A model generated the notes under the pieces. That model had not been told where the DNA came from, did no database searches, and was given only the letters and a program-made list of their open reading frames with translations. The translations under genes and the position numbers were made by a program. DNA of 64,000 bases from Mycobacterium seoulense (lineage in GTDB: Bacteria; Actinomycetota; Actinomycetes; Mycobacteriales; Mycobacteriaceae): positions 4,650,001-4,714,000 of the forward strand of contig NZ_AP022582.1 in assembly GCF_010731595.1 (NCBI RefSeq), in the 5' to 3' direction. Shown here piece after piece: positions 62,652-64,000 of the stretch (its first letter is position 1; the number at the start of each line of letters is the position of its first letter).

Positions 62652-64000
62652 ATGACCGCGCCGGTGTGGATGGCGCTGCCGCCGGAGGTCCATTCGACGC
62701 AGCTGAGCAGTGGTCCCGGGCCGGCCGGGCTGCTGGCCGCCGCGGCCGCGTGGAGTTCGCTGAGCACGACCTACGTCTCGGCGGCCGACGAGCTGTCCGC
62801 GACCCTGGCCGCGGCGCAGGCCGGGGCGTGGGAGGGGCCCACCGCCGAGCGGTACGTGGCCGCCCACGCGCCCTACCTGGCATGGCTGACGCGGGCCGGC
62901 GCCACCAGTGCGGCGGCCGCGGCCCGGCACGAGACCGCGGCCACGGCCTACACCGCGGCGCTGGCCGCCATGCCGACGTTGCCGGAGCTGGCCGCGAACC
63001 ACGCGACGCACGGCGCCCTGGTGGCGACGAACTTCTTCGGTGTGAACACCATCCCGATCGCGCTCAACGAGGCCGATTACGCGCGGATGTGGGTCCAGGC
63101 CGCCACCACGATGTCCACTTATCAGGCGGTATCGACCGCGGCCGTGGCCTCGACACCGCAGACCGACCCGGCGCCGGCCATCGTGCAGGCCGACAGCAGC
63201 GGCGACGGCGGCGACGAGCCCGACGACACCGGCATCGTCGACAACGACGGCGGCAACCCGTACCAGCTCAGCTGGTGGATCAACCGATTCACCGAGATCT
63301 TCCAAACCATCGCACGAGACCTCGAGGAGTTCCCCGAGAACCCGTCGGCCGCGCTGACGGAGCTGCTGCGCGACATCTGGTTGTTGATCGTGGACGAGTT
63401 CAGCCACGCGATCGAGGCCTTCCAGGCGTTCGCCCCCCAAATCGCGGCGTTCGCGCTCGCCCTGCCGGCGGGGGCCGCGGCGGGCTTGGTCGGCCTGGTG
63501 GGGCTGACCGCGGTCCAGCCCGAACCGGCCTCCGCGCCCGCCGCCGTCCCCGCGCCGGTACCGCAGGCCCCGAAGATGCCCGCGGTGGCCGCCGGCGCGC
63601 CGGTGAGTGTCGCGGCCACGGCCCCGGCACCGTCGACTGCCCCGACCTCCGCCCCGGCGCCCGCGTCAACGACGGTGCCGGCCACCGGAACCGCGCCGCC
63701 CGGCATCGGCGGCGGCGCCTTTCCCTACCTGGTCGGTGGGCCGACCCTGGGGTCCGGCACGGGCATGGGCGCCGGCGCGCAACGCAAGGCGACGAAGCCG
63801 GACTCGGCCGCGGCCGCGGCGGCCGCCGCGGCGGTGGCGCGCGAGCAGCGGCGGGCGCGCCGGCGCCGTCAGGCGGCGATGCCCGAGCACCAGCGCGGCT
63901 ACCGGTACGAGTTCGTCGACTCCGACGGCGGGACGGCACCCGACGGGTTCGTCGAGCCGGCACCATTCGCCGCGACGGCGGCGTCCGATCGGGGGGCGGG
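62652..64000 (+). CDS. PPE-family protein, second copy, truncated at window end
   Basis: At least 449 residues; no stop before the right edge. [30 protein letters not shown] and [20 protein letters not shown] show the same PPE domain as the gene at 50823. The middle is different, with [21 protein letters not shown] basic segment [14 protein letters not shown] sits at the equivalent place. The PPW end lies beyond the window. No PE gene precedes it. Probably the start of the ESX-3-linked region. Confidence 0.88.
   Translation, partial: MTAPVWMALPPEVHSTQLSSGPGPAGLLAAAAAWSSLSTTYVSAADELSATLAAAQAGAWEGPTAERYVAAHAPYLAWLTRAGATSAAAAARHETAATAYTAALAAMPTLPELAANHATHGALVATNFFGVNTIPIALNEADYARMWVQAATTMSTYQAVSTAAVASTPQTDPAPAIVQADSSGDGGDEPDDTGIVDNDGGNPYQLSWWINRFTEIFQTIARDLEEFPENPSAALTELLRDIWLLIVDEFSHAIEAFQAFAPQIAAFALALPAGAAAGLVGLVGLTAVQPEPASAPAAVPAPVPQAPKMPAVAAGAPVSVAATAPAPSTAPTSAPAPASTTVPATGTAPPGIGGGAFPYLVGGPTLGSGTGMGAGAQRKATKPDSAAAAAAAAAVAREQRRARRRRQAAMPEHQRGYRYEFVDSDGGTAPDGFVEPAPFAATAASDRGA

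Overview
The window is high-GC DNA from a slow-growing Mycobacterium (inference). Gene order follows the M. tuberculosis Rv0235c to Rv0281 segment, recalled from memory: Rv0235c, aftD, Rv0236A, lpqI, TetR (Rv0238), htdX, fabG4, fadA2, sRNA F6, fadE5, Rv0245, sdhBAC, Rv0250c, hsp20, nirBD, Rv0258c, Rv0259c, nnaR-like Rv0260c, narK3, pxpC/pxpB, fecB2, narU, polD2-like Rv0269c, fadD2, fadE6, Rv0272c, Rv0274, Rv0275c, Rv0276, PPE, Rv0281-like methyltransferase. It differs from that order by insertions and absences. The species cannot be fixed from the sequence; the M. avium complex or a relative is plausible.

Layout. 0-2.6 kb: the 3' end of an AlsS-type acetolactate synthase, then two SAM methyltransferases divergent from an ArsR regulator across a perfect palindrome. 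2.6-12.2 kb: cell-envelope genes (Rv0235c-like membrane protein, arabinosyltransferase AftD, two small DUF2613-type proteins, the lipoprotein hexosaminidase LpqI), a TetR regulator and a ClC channel. 12.2-18.2 kb: fatty-acid genes htdX-fabG4 / fadA2 / fadE5, with the SigF-type sRNA F6 between fadA2 and fadE5. 18.2-24.6 kb: a 2-oxoglutarate dioxygenase, a flavin reductase, a succinate dehydrogenase operon and Hsp20. 24.8-36.9 kb: nitrate/nitrite assimilation (nirBD, sirohydrochlorin chelatase, the HemD/winged-helix regulator, two NarK-type transporters), interrupted by 5-oxoprolinase subunits and an iron-binding lipoprotein. 36.9-45.9 kb: LigD-type primase/polymerase, fadD2, a plasmid-like ribbon-helix-helix gene with an AT-rich repeat region, a Trp-rich secreted peptide, fadE6, a hydrolase and a VOC protein. 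46-50.7 kb: two tandem HxxxDG acyltransferases, TetR and an MpaB/DUF2236 oxygenase.

50.8-64 kb is the most unusual part. Two closely related PPE genes bracket a roughly 9 kb signalling island and an Rv0281-like methyltransferase. In M. tuberculosis this position leads into the ESX-3 locus. The island encodes a DUF4333 membrane protein, an FHA protein with two helix-turn-helix segments, a small membrane protein, two proteins with PknH-type sensor domains, two paralogous lipoproteins, and a receptor Ser/Thr kinase whose extracellular part resembles a siderophore/metal-binding periplasmic protein. Two divergent promoters in the island carry the same operator, AGTGCAAYG-N8-CRTNGCACT.

The proposed logic is inference. 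The kinase senses an extracytoplasmic ligand, possibly a metal complex, with help from the lipoproteins. It phosphorylates partners including the FHA-HTH protein, which may repress or activate the two divergent promoters. Iron/zinc relevance is suggested by the ESX-3 flank and by a Zur-like box in front of the first PPE gene.

No tRNA, rRNA, CRISPR array or intact insertion sequence was seen. Coordinates of start codons are stated with the evidence that chose them.
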